From Purshia tridentata (Eukaryota > Streptophyta > Magnoliopsida > Rosales > Rosaceae), in the NCBI GenBank assembly GCA_003254885.1, contig QANT01008201.1:1-41146 (forward strand): 41,146 nucleotides of DNA, read 5' to 3'. A model generated the notes under the pieces. That model was given only the letters and a program-made list of their open reading frames with translations. It did not search any database and was not told where the DNA came from. Below, one piece after another: positions 11,346-21,113 of this stretch (positions are counted from its first letter, which is position 1; the number at the start of each line of letters is the position of its first letter). The position numbers and the translations under genes were made by a program.

Positions 11346-14183
11346 TCTTGTCGATCGAGCACGTTTCCATGCAACTTCAACCAAATTAGACTAAGTGTGC
11401 ACCGAAATGACGTATCTGAGCATTCTTAGCGCCTAAAGTGGTTCTTTATGGCTTGAATTAATGCTATCCGAGACAGGAGAAACTGCTTCCCCCGGTCTTT
11501 CTTCCCAACGAGGAATGTTTTGGTTTAACCTTAATCAAATTGGATTTAGTGTGAACCGAAATGGCGTTTTCGTGCATTCTTAGGGCCTAAAGATGTTCTT
11601 AAGAGCTAGCACGCTAATATTGAGACATGAGATAGTGCTTCCTCATGTCTTTCTTGCAAACCAAGAAAGTGTTGGGTAAATTTCGACAAACTTGGGCTGA
11701 GTATGCACCCAAATGATGTTTTGTGCATTCTTAACACCAAAAGTGGTTCTTTAGGGTTGGCACGCTAATCTAGACAAGAGAAAGTACTACTTGATGTCTT
11801 TCTTGCCAACCGGGCACGTTTTGATTCAATTTAGACGAAACTGGATTGAGTTTTCATCGAAATGATATTTTCGTCACTTCTAAACGCGAAATGTGTTTCT
11901 GTAGGGCGACAATGCTCATCCAAGCACGAGAAAGTGCTTCCCCATGTCTTTCTTGTCAACCAATAACGTTTTAGTGCAACATTGACCAAATTGTACCGAG
12001 TGCGCACCGAAATGGTTCCTTAGGGCTAGCACGCTAATCGAGGCATTAGAGAGTGTTTACTCGCTTCTTTCTTGCCAATCAGGCCTGTTTTTGTGCAATT
12101 TGGACCAAGTTGGACTGGGTATGCACTGAAAACGCGTTTTTGCTCTTCCCCAACGCGAAATGTGCTTCTTTAAGGCTAGAACGCTAACCCAAGCATGAGA
12201 ACGTGCATCCCTGTGTCTTTCTTGCCAACCGAGCATGTTTTGTTGCAAAGTTAGCCAAATTTGACTCAATGCGCAATGAAATGACCTATTCGTGCATTCT
12301 TCACACCTAAGGTAGTTCATTTGGGCTAGAACACTAATCCAAACATGAGAAAGTGGTTCCCCGTGCGTTTCTTGTGAACCGAGCACTTTCCCGTGCTACT
12401 TCAACTAAATTAGACTAAGTGTGCACCGAAATGATGTATCTGAGCGTTCTTAGTGCTTAAAGTGGTTCTTTAGGGCTTGAACGCTATCCGAGGCACGAGA
12501 AAATGCTTCCCTCTGTCTTTCTTCCCGACGAGGAATGTTTTGGTTTAACCTTAATCAAATTGGACTTAGTGTGCAGCGAAATGGCATTTTTCGTGCATTC
12601 TTAGGGTCTAAAGATGTTCTTAAGAGTTAGCATACTAATATCGAGACATGAGATAGCGCTTACTCATGTCTTTCTTGCAAACCAAGAAAGTGTTGGGTCA
12701 ATTTGGACGAACTTAGACTGAGTATGCACCCAAATGAGGTTTCGTTCATTCTTAACATCTGAAGTGGTTCTTTAGGGGTGGCATGCTAATGGAGAGAGAG
12801 AGAAAGTGCTACTTGTTATCTTTCATGCCAACTGAGCACGTTTTGATTCAATTTAGACGAAACAGGACTGAGTATAGTGCGAAATGATGTTTTCGTCACT
12901 TCTAAACACAAAATGCTTTTGCAGGGCGACAATGCTCATCCAAGCATGAGAAAGTGCTTCCCCATGTCTTTCTTGCCAACCGATAACGTTTTGGTGCAAC
13001 TTTGACTAAAATGTACTGAGTGCGCACAGAAATGACGTTCTCGTTCATGCTTCGCAACGGAAATGGTTCCTTACGGCTAGCACGCTAATCGAGGTATTAG
13101 AGAGTGTTTCCTCGCTTCTTTTTGCCAATCAGGCGTGTTTTGGTGCAATTTGGACCAAATGGATTGGGCATGCACTGAAAATGCGTTTTTGTGCTACCTT
13201 AATTAACATGAAATGTGCTTCTTCAAGGCTGGAACGCTAACCCAAGCATGACAACGAGGAGCCCTGTGTCTTTCTTGCCAACCGAACATGTTTTGTTGCG
13301 AAGTTAGCCAAATTTGACTCAATGCGCAATGAAATGACGTATTCGTGCATTCTTAACACGTAAGATAGTTCATTTGGGCTAGAACACTAATCCAAATATG
13401 AGAAAGTAGTTCGCCGTGCGTTTCTTGTCAACCGAGCACGTTCCCGTGCAACTTCAACCAAATTAGACTAGGTGTGCACCGAAATGACATATCTGAGCAT
13501 TCTTAGCGCCTAAAGTGGTTCTTTAGGGCTTGAATGCTATCCGAGACATAAGAAAGTGCTTCCCCCTATCTTTCTTCCCAACGAGGAATGTTTTGGTTTA
13601 ACCTTAATCAAATTGGACTTAGTGTGCGGCGAAATGGCATTTTTCGTGCATTCTTAGGGCCTAAAGATGTTCTTAAGAGTTAGCATACTAATATCGAGAC
13701 ATGAGATAGCGCTTACTCATGTCTTTCTTGCAAACCAAGAAAGTGTTGGGTCAATTTGGACGAACTTGGACTGAGTATGCACCCAAATGATGTTTCGTGC
13801 ATTCTTAACACCTAAAGTGGGTCTTTAGAGCTAGCACGCTAATCGAGACAAGAGAAAGTGCTACTTGATATCTTTCTTGCCAACCGGGCACATTTTGATT
13901 CAATTTAGACAAAACTGGACTGAGTATGCACCGAAATGATGTTTTCGTCACTTCTAAATACGAAATGTGCTTCTTTAAGGCGACAATGCTCATCCAAGCA
14001 TGAGAAAGTGCTTCCCCATGTCTTTCTTGTCAACCGATAACGTGTTGGTGCAACTTTGACCAAATTGTACTGAGTGCGCACCGAAATGACGTTTTCGTTC
14101 GTGCTTCGCAACCAGAGTGGTTCCGTTGTGCTAGCATGCTAATTGAGACATTAGAGAGTGCTTCTTCGCCTCTTTCTTTCCAA

Positions 14184-14322
14184 TTCTTGTTTCTTAGGGC
14201 GAAACTATGATTGCTGCAGCTTGACGTAGTTGGGAGAAGTCTGTGAAGCTAGAGTGGGCGTGTGAAGGACGTTTGATCCCAAAGTGCTATTGTGTACTGC
14301 AAAGCTACAGGGCGAAACTAAG
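14184..14322 (+). other. Pararetrovirus leader downstream of primer site (left end)
   Basis: Non-repeat sequence between the last satellite bases ('cctctttctttccaat') and the first likely start codon of ORF1. It contains a 12-bp direct repeat, 'agggcgaaacta', at 14196-14207 and 14309-14320; the second copy lies just before the ATG at 14323. No primer-binding motif is visible at this end. Confidence 0.5.
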
Positions 14323-15105
14323 ATGGCTAGTCTATGCTGTGCTTTCTCTCGCGGTTCAGGTGACTCCAGTGCTACCAGCAACATGGGCGTCTCAGAAGAA
14401 ATGATATTTCATGACTTCGAGGAAAAGCTACACAAGTAGACGATCCCCAAGATGCCGGTCAAGGACGTCTACCAAAAGGGTGTATTCGATTGGAGGAGTG
14501 ACTATGTCATCAAGACGTGTGAAAGAACGAAGTCTATAGTGGATACGCTGGAAGACTTTCAGCTGTTCACTCCTGAGATGCTACAGCAACATGTAGCAAG
14601 AAAATATAGGTACCTCCACATTGGATTGGTACAGATGGGAATAAAACCTCTCACCAGGACAGGACTAAATACATATGTGCTTGTTTGTGTGCGCGATACA
14701 AGGCACAACAGGTTTACAGATTCTCTTTTAGGAATAGTTGAATCATCACTCTGTGATGGCCCAGTCTTCTTCAACTGTTTCCCAAACTTTTCAGTCTCTC
14801 TGACTGACCCAGGAGTCTTAAAGGCTCTATCATTCAATGTGCAGTCACAAGGATTCGATATGATCCAAGGTTCTGAAAATATGGCCTTGATCTATCGAGT
14901 TTATTACAAAGTCATGACGACGGTGAGCCCAAGGGCGAAATGCCTTCAGCCAAGAGGGAAAACAACTCTCTTTGTGGCAGATCTGAAGAAAGCCAATGTG
15001 GTCATTCCAAAATCCATCGATTGGAATGAAATCCAACTACCAGATCAATGGGTTTTACCATCAGCCGTACCTCCAAGGCCAAGACAAAATCATGACTTGG
15101 AGTAG
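14323..15105 (+). pseudogene. Pararetrovirus movement protein domain (30K superfamily), broken
   Basis: The N-terminal domain of the viral ORF1, a cell-to-cell movement protein of the 30K superfamily. The uninterrupted stretch 14452-15105 (217 codons) shows the conserved block 'GLVQMGIKPLTRTG', followed by 'RDTRH', 'DSLLGIVES' and 'GPVFFNCFPNFSVSL', typical of caulimovirid movement proteins. The same frame is open upstream from ATG 14323 and is interrupted only by TAG at 14437-14439, so the original start was probably 14323 or the in-frame ATG at 14383, not 14452. It ends at TAG 15103-15105. Related-looking sequence continues in the same frame to about 15330 but contains further stops, one of them a TGA at a CGA-like position near 15140. 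Not functional as it stands. Confidence 0.8.
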
Positions 15106-15407
15106 ATCATCCAAAGAGAGGATGGAGAAGTTGAGATCTGATTCTCAACTAGCAGATCAGCTCGGATCAGCCTTGCCAGCTCTAGCGCCAGGGCCTCTGA
15201 CACCAGAAGAAGTGTAGATACAAGAAGGATCTTCTAGTATGAGGAAAGGGCAAAAAGTCCGACCATAGACAGGTACACTGTGGAAGGATCAATTCCCATT
15301 GCTCATCCGGCGTACAGGTAGGAAGAACCAACCTTTTCAGACATGGAAGGGTCGGTTTACGAGCCAAGGAGTTCAGAGTAAATAAAGATTTACTCACCAA
15401 GGAGTAC

Positions 15408-17085
15408 ATGCGATCATGCCATGCCCCTAAAAGGAGATGGTACCATGAGAACTTCAACCAGGAGGAGAGAGCCACTACTCACCTCAAATATCTGGAATAT
15501 ATGTATCAAATTAGTAGAAATGTTCCATTTTTCTCTTGGTTTGATAAGTATATCTCAGAAAACAGCAGTGAAACGCTAAAAGCTTCCCTGTGTGTCTTAA
15601 GCAACAACCTCAAGAACTTTAAAACGAATGATGGGAAGATAGAAAAGGCGGTCCATCCCCCAGCAACAACGGTTGAATTTAGTGGAACAATGGCCATTCT
15701 GTTCAAGGCCAACATAAGGGATGTAGAATCGGTCATGGATGCTATGGCAGCCTAGCAAAACTATACAAACCTCCACCTCCAGACAATTGGAGAACAGACC
15801 ACCAGAATAGAGGAAGCCATGGAAAACTTGGTGGAAAAAGGAGGAAAAGAGACAAAACAGCCAGAATCTAAGAGGATGGCTGTACCTTTCCAAAATATCT
15901 CAGAAGCAAAAGGACTGGTATCACCAGTACTACCAGAAAGAAGGAAGGAATCAAAGCTCGTATTCAAGCCACCACCAAAGCTGAACCCAAAGTTCAAATT
16001 TGGAGGAACTAGCACAGAGCTAGTAGAAGAGCTGACGAACAAAATTTCCAGTTTAACCTTGGGAAAAGACTCGATTAATGTCCTGTCTAAAGGAGATTCG
16101 AACATCGAAAGCTTGGAAGAAGCGTTCAGAGAAAATTCTCTGGAAGAAGTTCCTAAAGAAGGAATCAACAGACTCAAAAGGGGAAGAACAAAGAATTACT
16201 ACCCTCGTCCCTCACCTGTGGATCTCCAGTACGAAGAAAATGGAGAGCCAAGAATCTTTGATGGAGGAGCCATTACGGAGTGGAACATCGACGGCAAAAC
16301 GGAGGACCAGATTGCAGAAACGTTTAGACAAATGTTGATGCAAGCAGTTTTATCTCAGATGAAAGACACAGAGCATGTCTACTCATTGCCGGTTTCACAG
16401 GCCAACTCAAAGGTTGGTAAGACAACCTCCCGGAGACTTTTCAGGAGCAAATCCTGACAAGTGAAAGAAAAGTTGATACCGGGATGGAAGTAGTCTATGA
16501 AGGAGACCAGGTCAATACACTGGTCTATGCTCTACTTTGGCACTTCATTGGCAACAAAACGGCCTACCTGGAAAGTACCAGAGATATCCTTATGAACCTC
16601 AGACGCAAAACTTTGTCGCATTTCCGGTGGTAGAAAGATGTGTTCATGACTAAGGTCTTCATCAGAAATGACTGCCATTTTGAGTTCTGGAAGGAAAAGT
16701 ACATATTTGGCCTCCCACCGATGTTTGCTGAGAAAGTAAGAAGTAGACTAAAACAAGTCTATGGAGGAGTAATCCCCTACAACACTGTCACATTTGGTGA
16801 GCTAAATAGCCACATATGTGCAGAGGGAATAGCACTATGCACGGATATGAAGTTGAAAAGACAGATTGAGCAGCAGCGGGCTATGAAGGGGAAGGAGTTA
16901 GGAGATTTCTGCTAACAATTTGGCCTAGAAGCAATAAAGGCGAAACATAAGAAGAAGGTCAAACCCCAACCCAATTTCTATAAGAAGCCTTACTACAAAG
17001 ATCGCAGAACAAGGGAAGACTTCCCAAAGAAAACCTCTAAAAGAGGCAAGGCATACCCAGAAAAGAAGAAGTACAAAGGGCAGAC
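15408..17085 (+). pseudogene. Pararetrovirus coat protein domain, broken
   Basis: The coat protein region of the polyprotein, in pieces. 15408-15755 and 15819-16457 are in one frame and are separated by a TAG at 15753-15755. 16640-16915 lies in another frame, which reads on past a TAA at 16913-16915 to about 17085. Visible family features are 'TELVEELTNKISSL', an acidic linker, 'PRPSPVDLQYEE' with 'AITEWNIDGKTEDQI', and in the later piece 'FGLPPMFAEKVRSRL', 'TFGELNSHICAEG' and 'LKRQIEQQ'. A lysine/arginine-rich tail at about 16940-17080 is the likely nucleic-acid-binding part. At least two frame changes lie between 16457 and 17100. Confidence 0.75.
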
Positions 17086-17103
17086 TTCAAGAAGCCACCA
17101 GTT

Positions 17104-17145
17104 TGCTACAAATCTGGAAAAATAGGACACTATAAAAATGAGTGT
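17104..17145 (+). pseudogene. Zinc knuckle of coat protein, one cysteine lost
   Basis: The plus-strand frame reads C-Y-K-S-G-K-I-G-H-Y-K-N-E-C, a CCHC zinc knuckle (Cx2Cx4Hx4C) in which the second cysteine is serine (codon at 17113-17115). The knuckle is in the frame shared with the protease and reverse transcriptase, whereas the basic tail before it is in a different frame, so a frame change lies at about 17080. The frame continues with a serine/aspartate-rich stretch that is cut by TAG 17305, TGA 17389, TAG 17437 and TAA 17527. Confidence 0.8.
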
Positions 17146-17556
17146 CGAATGAAGGAGAAGATCAATGCTCTAGAAATAAGTGAGGAGCTAAAAGCTTCGC
17201 TTTACCACTTGTTCCTAGCATCTGATGACTCTTCAGATGAACTGGCAGAACTTAACGATACAAAGGAAAGTTTCTCAAAGGAAACAACCTCTTCGGATAA
17301 CGAGTAGGAGCAGTGCGGGTGCGTTCGAGTCCTTACAAAACATGACAACCTCACCCTGGATCTAATTGATGCCATCCAGGATCCGGCTTGAAAAAGAGAA
17401 GCCATTGAAAGCTTCTTGAATGCTCTTAAAGAGCAGTAGCCTCAGGAGACCCAGACTCCAAAAGAGCCTAAAAGGCTAGCAACCCCATATAGCTACAAGG
17501 CTATAGTGGAACGAGACCAGGCTAAGTAACTTGAAAAAGAAGTAATAATCCAAGAC

Positions 17557-17832
17557 TTGCAAGCTGAAATCAAGCAAGTTAAAACTGAGCTAAAAGAGTT
17601 GAAGATCAGAATAAATATTCTGGAAATGGCCCAGGAAGCAAGCCCTGCTAATGATGCAGAGGAATGGAAAGAACTCATGGAGTTCGATGCTCAATTCCAA
17701 GAGCCCGGGGAGGAGTTAGGAACTAAGGCTAAGGGGATAGTAATTAATGAGCCTGAAGTCAATGCTTTGGGATCTATTCCCCATATTGAGCGTGTTTATG
17801 GCCAGCGATGGCTAGTAGAGGTCACTATTTAG
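17557..17832 (+). pseudogene. Polyprotein spacer with coiled coil, before the protease
   Basis: An open stretch of 91 codons in the same frame as the zinc knuckle and protease. The first part is heptad-like and rich in lysine, glutamate and leucine ('EIKQVKTELKELKIRINIL'), which predicts a coiled coil. The end ('IPHIERVYGQRWLVEVTI') looks like the lead-in to a retroviral-type protease. It is closed by TAG at 17830-17832. Linkers of this kind occur between coat protein and protease in caulimovirid polyproteins. I cannot assign a separate function. Confidence 0.55.
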
Positions 17833-18378
17833 ATCCAGGATAGTTTCCAGTTCTCAGCTGTTGCACTCATTGATTCAGGTGCAAATCTGAACTACCACCA
17901 GGAAGGCCTGGTACCTTCGAGGTACTTCACAAAAACCACCTAGACATTAAGGGCAGCTAACGGGAGAAGGATGCAAATCCAATATAAGCTACCAGATGCC
18001 GCCGTATGTAGCAATGGAGTTTGCCTACCAGTTCAATTCATCCTTGTCAAGGATCTAAAAGATTCTTGCATCCTAGGCAACACCTTGCTCCAGACTCTTT
18101 ACCAAACTAATACGCTGAAAGTGGATAGTAAAGGGTTGAAGGCTAAGGTTGATAGAATAGAAGTCGTGTTTGACTTTATCCAAAAACCCCAAGCAAAGTA
18201 CGTAGCAGTAATCCAGCTCTTAAAGGGAAAAAAGCAGTTCCTTTGTTCCTTGAAGGAGGAATTGCGCTACAAAAGGACTAAAGAGGCGCTAAAAGTGCCA
18301 ACAAATCAGAAGAAAATTAGGCATCTAAAAGAGGTGTTCTTGCAAAAGGTCTGCGCTGACCACCCAAATGCATTCTAG
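17833..18378 (+). pseudogene. Pararetrovirus aspartic protease domain, broken
   Basis: The retropepsin-like protease that would process the polyprotein. The catalytic triplet D-S-G is encoded at 17872-17880 within 'ALIDSGANLN', the caulimovirid form of the motif. A TAG at 17941-17943 cuts the domain. The frame resumes at 17971-18378 with 'ILGNTLLQTL', the usual second conserved block of these proteases (I-L-G-x-x-x-L), at about 18091-18120. It ends with TAG 18376-18378 just before the reverse transcriptase. Confidence 0.75.
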
Positions 18379-19317
18379 GATCGAAAGCAACATTCTGTGG
18401 CTCTCCCTTATGAATCAGGGTTCGATGAGGCCACAATGATCCCTACAAAGGCGCGACCTATCCAGATGAATAGTGCGTTAATGGAGACATGCAAGAAAGA
18501 AATCCAGGATCTCTTGTCAAAAAAGCTGATAAGAGAAAGTAAGTCTCCATGGAGTTGCCCAGCTTTCTATGTGATGAAAGCTACTGAGATCGAAAGAGGA
18601 GTCCCAGGATTGGTAATTAATTACAAAGCTCTAAACAAGGCTTTGAGGTGGATCAGATATCCAATCCCAAATAAGAAGGACTTACTCGGGCGGCTTTACA
18701 ACGCTACTATATTCTCGAAGTTTGATATGAAGTCTGGATATTGGCAAATCCAGATTCAAGAGGAAGAACGCTACAAGACAGCGTTCACTGTATTTGGGCA
18801 CTACGAATGGACTGTCATGCAATTTGGGCTCAAAAATGCCCCCTCTGAGTTTCAAAATATCATGAATAAGGTATTCAACACCTACTCCAAGTTTGCGATT
18901 GTTTATATTGATGATGTGTTGATCTTCTCCAACACCTTTGACCAACACCTGAAGCACTTAAGAGTCTTCTTAAGGGTTGTGGAGAACGCAGGTGTGGTAA
19001 TTTCATCTAAAAAGATGAAACTATTCCAGACCAGCGTCAGGTTTCTAGGCCATCATATCCACCAAGGTACTATCATTCCTATTGATAGGGCGATTGCTTT
19101 TGCAGATAAATTTCCTGATGAATTAAAGGAGAAAACCCAGCTGCAAAGGTTCCTTGGAAGTCTAAACTATATTGCTGACTTTTACAAGGATCTTGCACAA
19201 GAAAGTAGGTTGCTGTACCAAAGGTTGAAGAAGAAAACCCAGAGTGGACTGAGCAGCACACAAAAGCAGTCCAAAGACTCAAGGCCAGAGCTAAAGAGCT
19301 CCCTTGCTTGGCAATAG
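18379..19317 (+). pseudogene. Pararetrovirus reverse transcriptase domain
   Basis: The longest intact piece: open from ATG-less sequence at 18379 to TAG 19315-19317. Reverse transcriptase blocks appear in order: 'PTKARPIQMN', 'SPWSCPAFYVMK', 'FSKFDMKSGYWQIQI' (first catalytic Asp), 'FGHYEWTVMQFGLKNAPSEFQ', the Y-I-D-D active site at 18904-18915, and 'FLGHHIHQGTI'. The KEIQDLLSKKLI and PSEFQ blocks are closer to Caulimoviridae than to Ty3 elements. A frame change near 19240-19260 separates it from the RNase H, which continues in another frame, so the last 25 or so residues of this frame are out of register. All catalytic aspartates are visible, but the chain is still severed on both sides. Confidence 0.88.
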
Positions 19318-20077
19318 CAAGGCCCGAGTCCACTAAAATAGTGGAAACAAATGCCTCCGAATTGGGCTATGGTGGGATTCTAAAACAAAAAGGCCCAGAC
19401 CCAAATAATGAACAGTTGGTCTGTTTCACTTCAGGAGTCTGGAACGAAGTCCAACAAAAATATTCCCCCATTAAAAAGGAAATCTTAGCCATTGTCCTGT
19501 GTGTCTCAAAGTTTGAAGGCGACCTCCTAAATTAGGATTTCATAGTTAGGGTTGACTGTAAGGCAGCCAAAGACGTCCTAAATAAGGATCTGAAGAATCT
19601 AGCGTCCAAACAAATATTCACTAGATGGCAAGCCATACTCTCTGTGTTTGACTTCACCCAAACTCGAATGATGAACAGTTGGTCCGATTCAACTCAGGAG
19701 TTTAGAATGAGGCCCAACAAAAATATTCCAACATTAAAAAGGAAATCTTAGCCATTGTCCTGTGTGTCTCAAAATTTGAAAATGACCTCTTAAATCAAGA
19801 GTTTATAGTTAGAGTTGACTGCAAGGCAGCCAAAGACGTCCTAAATAAGGATGTGAAAAATCTAGTGTCTAAAAAAATATTCGCTAGATGGCAGGCTATA
19901 CTCTCCACGTTTGACTTCAAAATAGAATTCATAAAAGGAGAGAATAATTCTCTACCTGATTTTCTAACTAGAGAATATTTGCGGGGCAACCAAGAGGAAG
20001 AGAAAGATGAACAAGGCACAGACACAGTGGCAACAAAGGCGAAGGGCCGTGGCCCAAGAAAACACACGGTGGCTTAG
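19308..20077 (+). pseudogene. Pararetrovirus RNase H domain with internal duplication, broken
   Basis: The RNase H that degrades the RNA template during reverse transcription. The first part (19308-19535) contains 'VETNASELGYGG', where the family has aspartate and this copy has asparagine, so one catalytic acid is lost. It also has 'KKEILAIVLCV' with the expected glutamate. TAG follows at 19533-19535. The region from about 19398 to 19660 is then repeated with changes at 19661-19923. The second copy leads, in a third frame (19853-20077), into 'RWQAILSTFDFKIEFIKG' and 'LPDFLTREY', the normal C-terminal end of caulimovirid RNase H. The ORF1 terminus at 20075-20077 overlaps the start of ORF2. Confidence 0.78.
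19398..19923 (+). repeat. Diverged 263-bp tandem duplication inside RNase H
   Basis: 'aacagttggt' at 19411 recurs at 19674 and 'tttgacttc' ends at 19655 and again at 19918, giving a constant period of 263. Counting by eye over about 245 aligned bases gives roughly 33 differences (about 13%). The copies are therefore either an old duplication or a join of two different viral sequences. Confidence 0.85.
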
Positions 20078-21113
20078 ACAGCCCACTGAGGAGGAGCCTA
20101 AAAGGACTCCTTTCCAGCACTCCTTTGATAATTTCATCTGCATTATTGAAGAGGAGTTCAAGACATTGGAACCTAAAGAGATTGCCAGCTCATATTTCAA
20201 GGATCCTCTTGATCCTAAAGACGGAGCCAAGAAAAGGACGTGGTATGAGTCTATACTGTTCGAAACTGGTTCTGCCACCTTATTCCATAAGTTTAGCTCC
20301 AAGAAGGCTAAAATGCCTTCATTTTCTCAGTTATACATCTTAAAGGTGTTGTCCTTAAAGTACTTCCTGAAGATCTCTACAAGAGCCTCCTCTCCTATGG
20401 CTAGGGTTTATTTCACGAATAAGAAGATTAACCCTCCTTTCTACACTTACAAGGACTATTGAGAAGCTTGGAGACATGTCCTAATCATCCAAAATGAAGG
20501 TTATACCCACTCCTAGTTTATAAGATTTCAAACCTTAGAGAAACCAACATTCTTCCCAAACTGGTTTATTGCATGGTTTTCCATTTGGGGACCGATTGAT
20601 TCCATTCTCCCAGAGCAGTTGAAGGAGTGCTTAACCAGGTTTGTTATGGCAAATACCAACGCTGTGCAGCCATGGCTTATGAGTCAATGGTTCTATGCAT
20701 TGTATAATCTCTGTTGGATCACCAAGTGGACCTACTCTATCTCAGGACCTGATGAGGATGAGGACAACCACCTTCCCATGCTGGTTCGGTTAATTTGCGT
20801 GAAGTGGTGGGACAAGTTCGATATATTCCATTTCCACCCATCAAAATTTAGAATTAAATTAATTAATTTGACCCAACCAAAACCATCAAAAGGAAAGGAT
20901 AAGGGAAAAGGAAAGAGTCTAAAAGACTCAATAATGGAGCAGATTCAAACCCTAAAAGAAAAGAATAAAGATCTTCCCAGAGATATGGTAAAAGCATTAA
21001 TCCAAGATGTCTTCTCCACTCCCGAACAACACTCGTTAGATGAAGACTACCGTTATGTCACGGAGAGCCTTGGGAATGATGATATCTACAAGATATCTGA
21101 CAAAAATAAGTGA
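20007..21113 (+). pseudogene. Pararetrovirus ORF2, unknown function, two stops
   Basis: A single frame of 369 codons from ATG 20007 to TGA 21111-21113, interrupted only by TGA 20460-20462 and TAG 20514-20516. It overlaps the end of ORF1 by 71 bp. The first half has 'FICIIEEEFKTLEPKEIA' and aromatic-rich stretches. The second half has a tryptophan-rich region ('WLMSQWFYALYNLCWITKW' at about 20673-20730), followed by an acidic segment and the lysine/glycine tract 'PKPSKGKDKGKGKSLKDS' at about 20880-20935. I do not recognise an enzyme motif. Florendovirus-type genomes carry an uncharacterised second ORF in this position, which is the basis for the name. Its near-intact state contrasts with ORF1. 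Confidence 0.65.

Larger units (their letters stand above)
1..14183. repeat. Satellite array with seven-monomer higher-order repeat
   Basis: About 94 tandem monomers of roughly 150 bp. In the first unit, equivalent points fall near 0, 151, 301, 451, 598, 748, 897 and 1047. Seven monomer types (A-G) recur in fixed order. Type A is marked by 'ttaagagttagca', B by 'cctaaagtgg...gggctggcac', C by 'gggcgacaatgctcatcc', D by 'gcaaccaaagtgg', E by 'cttccctaac', F by 'ctaaggtagttcat' and G by 'tagggcttgaacgct'. Type A starts at about 0, 1047, 2053, 3074, 4124, 5173, 6222, 7273, 8323, 9327, 10377, 11584, 12605 and 13658, so intact units are 1,047-1,053 bp. Shorter units (1,004-1,021 bp) carry single deletions near 1600, 2575, 9129 and 12011. 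The array runs off the left edge of the window. It looks more GC-rich than the rest of the window. I do not recognise the family, and none of the short open frames in it is supported as a gene. Confidence 0.95.
7273..14183. repeat. Second copy of seven-unit super-repeat
   Basis: Units 8-14. After the length change in unit 11 (a 302-bp duplication minus about 145 bp), the offset to the first copy becomes about 7,432. At that offset 12362-13390 matches 4930-5960, with roughly 97-98% identity by eye over the first 320 bases of unit 13 against unit 6. Shared private features are the run 'ggagagagag' and the altered C monomer 'acacaaaatgcttttg'. Unit 10 begins like unit 3 but from about 9670 resembles unit 4 (offset 6,253), so it is a recombinant unit. 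Unit 14 resembles units 13 and 6 more than unit 7. Confidence 0.65.

Noticed and set aside
147..13993. Recurring minus-strand 62-109-codon frames in the satellite with similar proteins, for example at 147-335, 2200-2388, 7420-7608 and 13805-13993
   Set aside because: They recur because the monomer is about 150 bp (50 codons), so a frame is retained from copy to copy. Many sister monomers have stops, plus-strand frames are similarly open, and no domain or start context supports coding.
14559..16177. Minus-strand open frames opposite the movement and coat protein regions (for example 14559-14837, 15597-15893, 15761-16177)
   Set aside because: They are antisense to the recognisable viral domains on the plus strand and have no family similarity.
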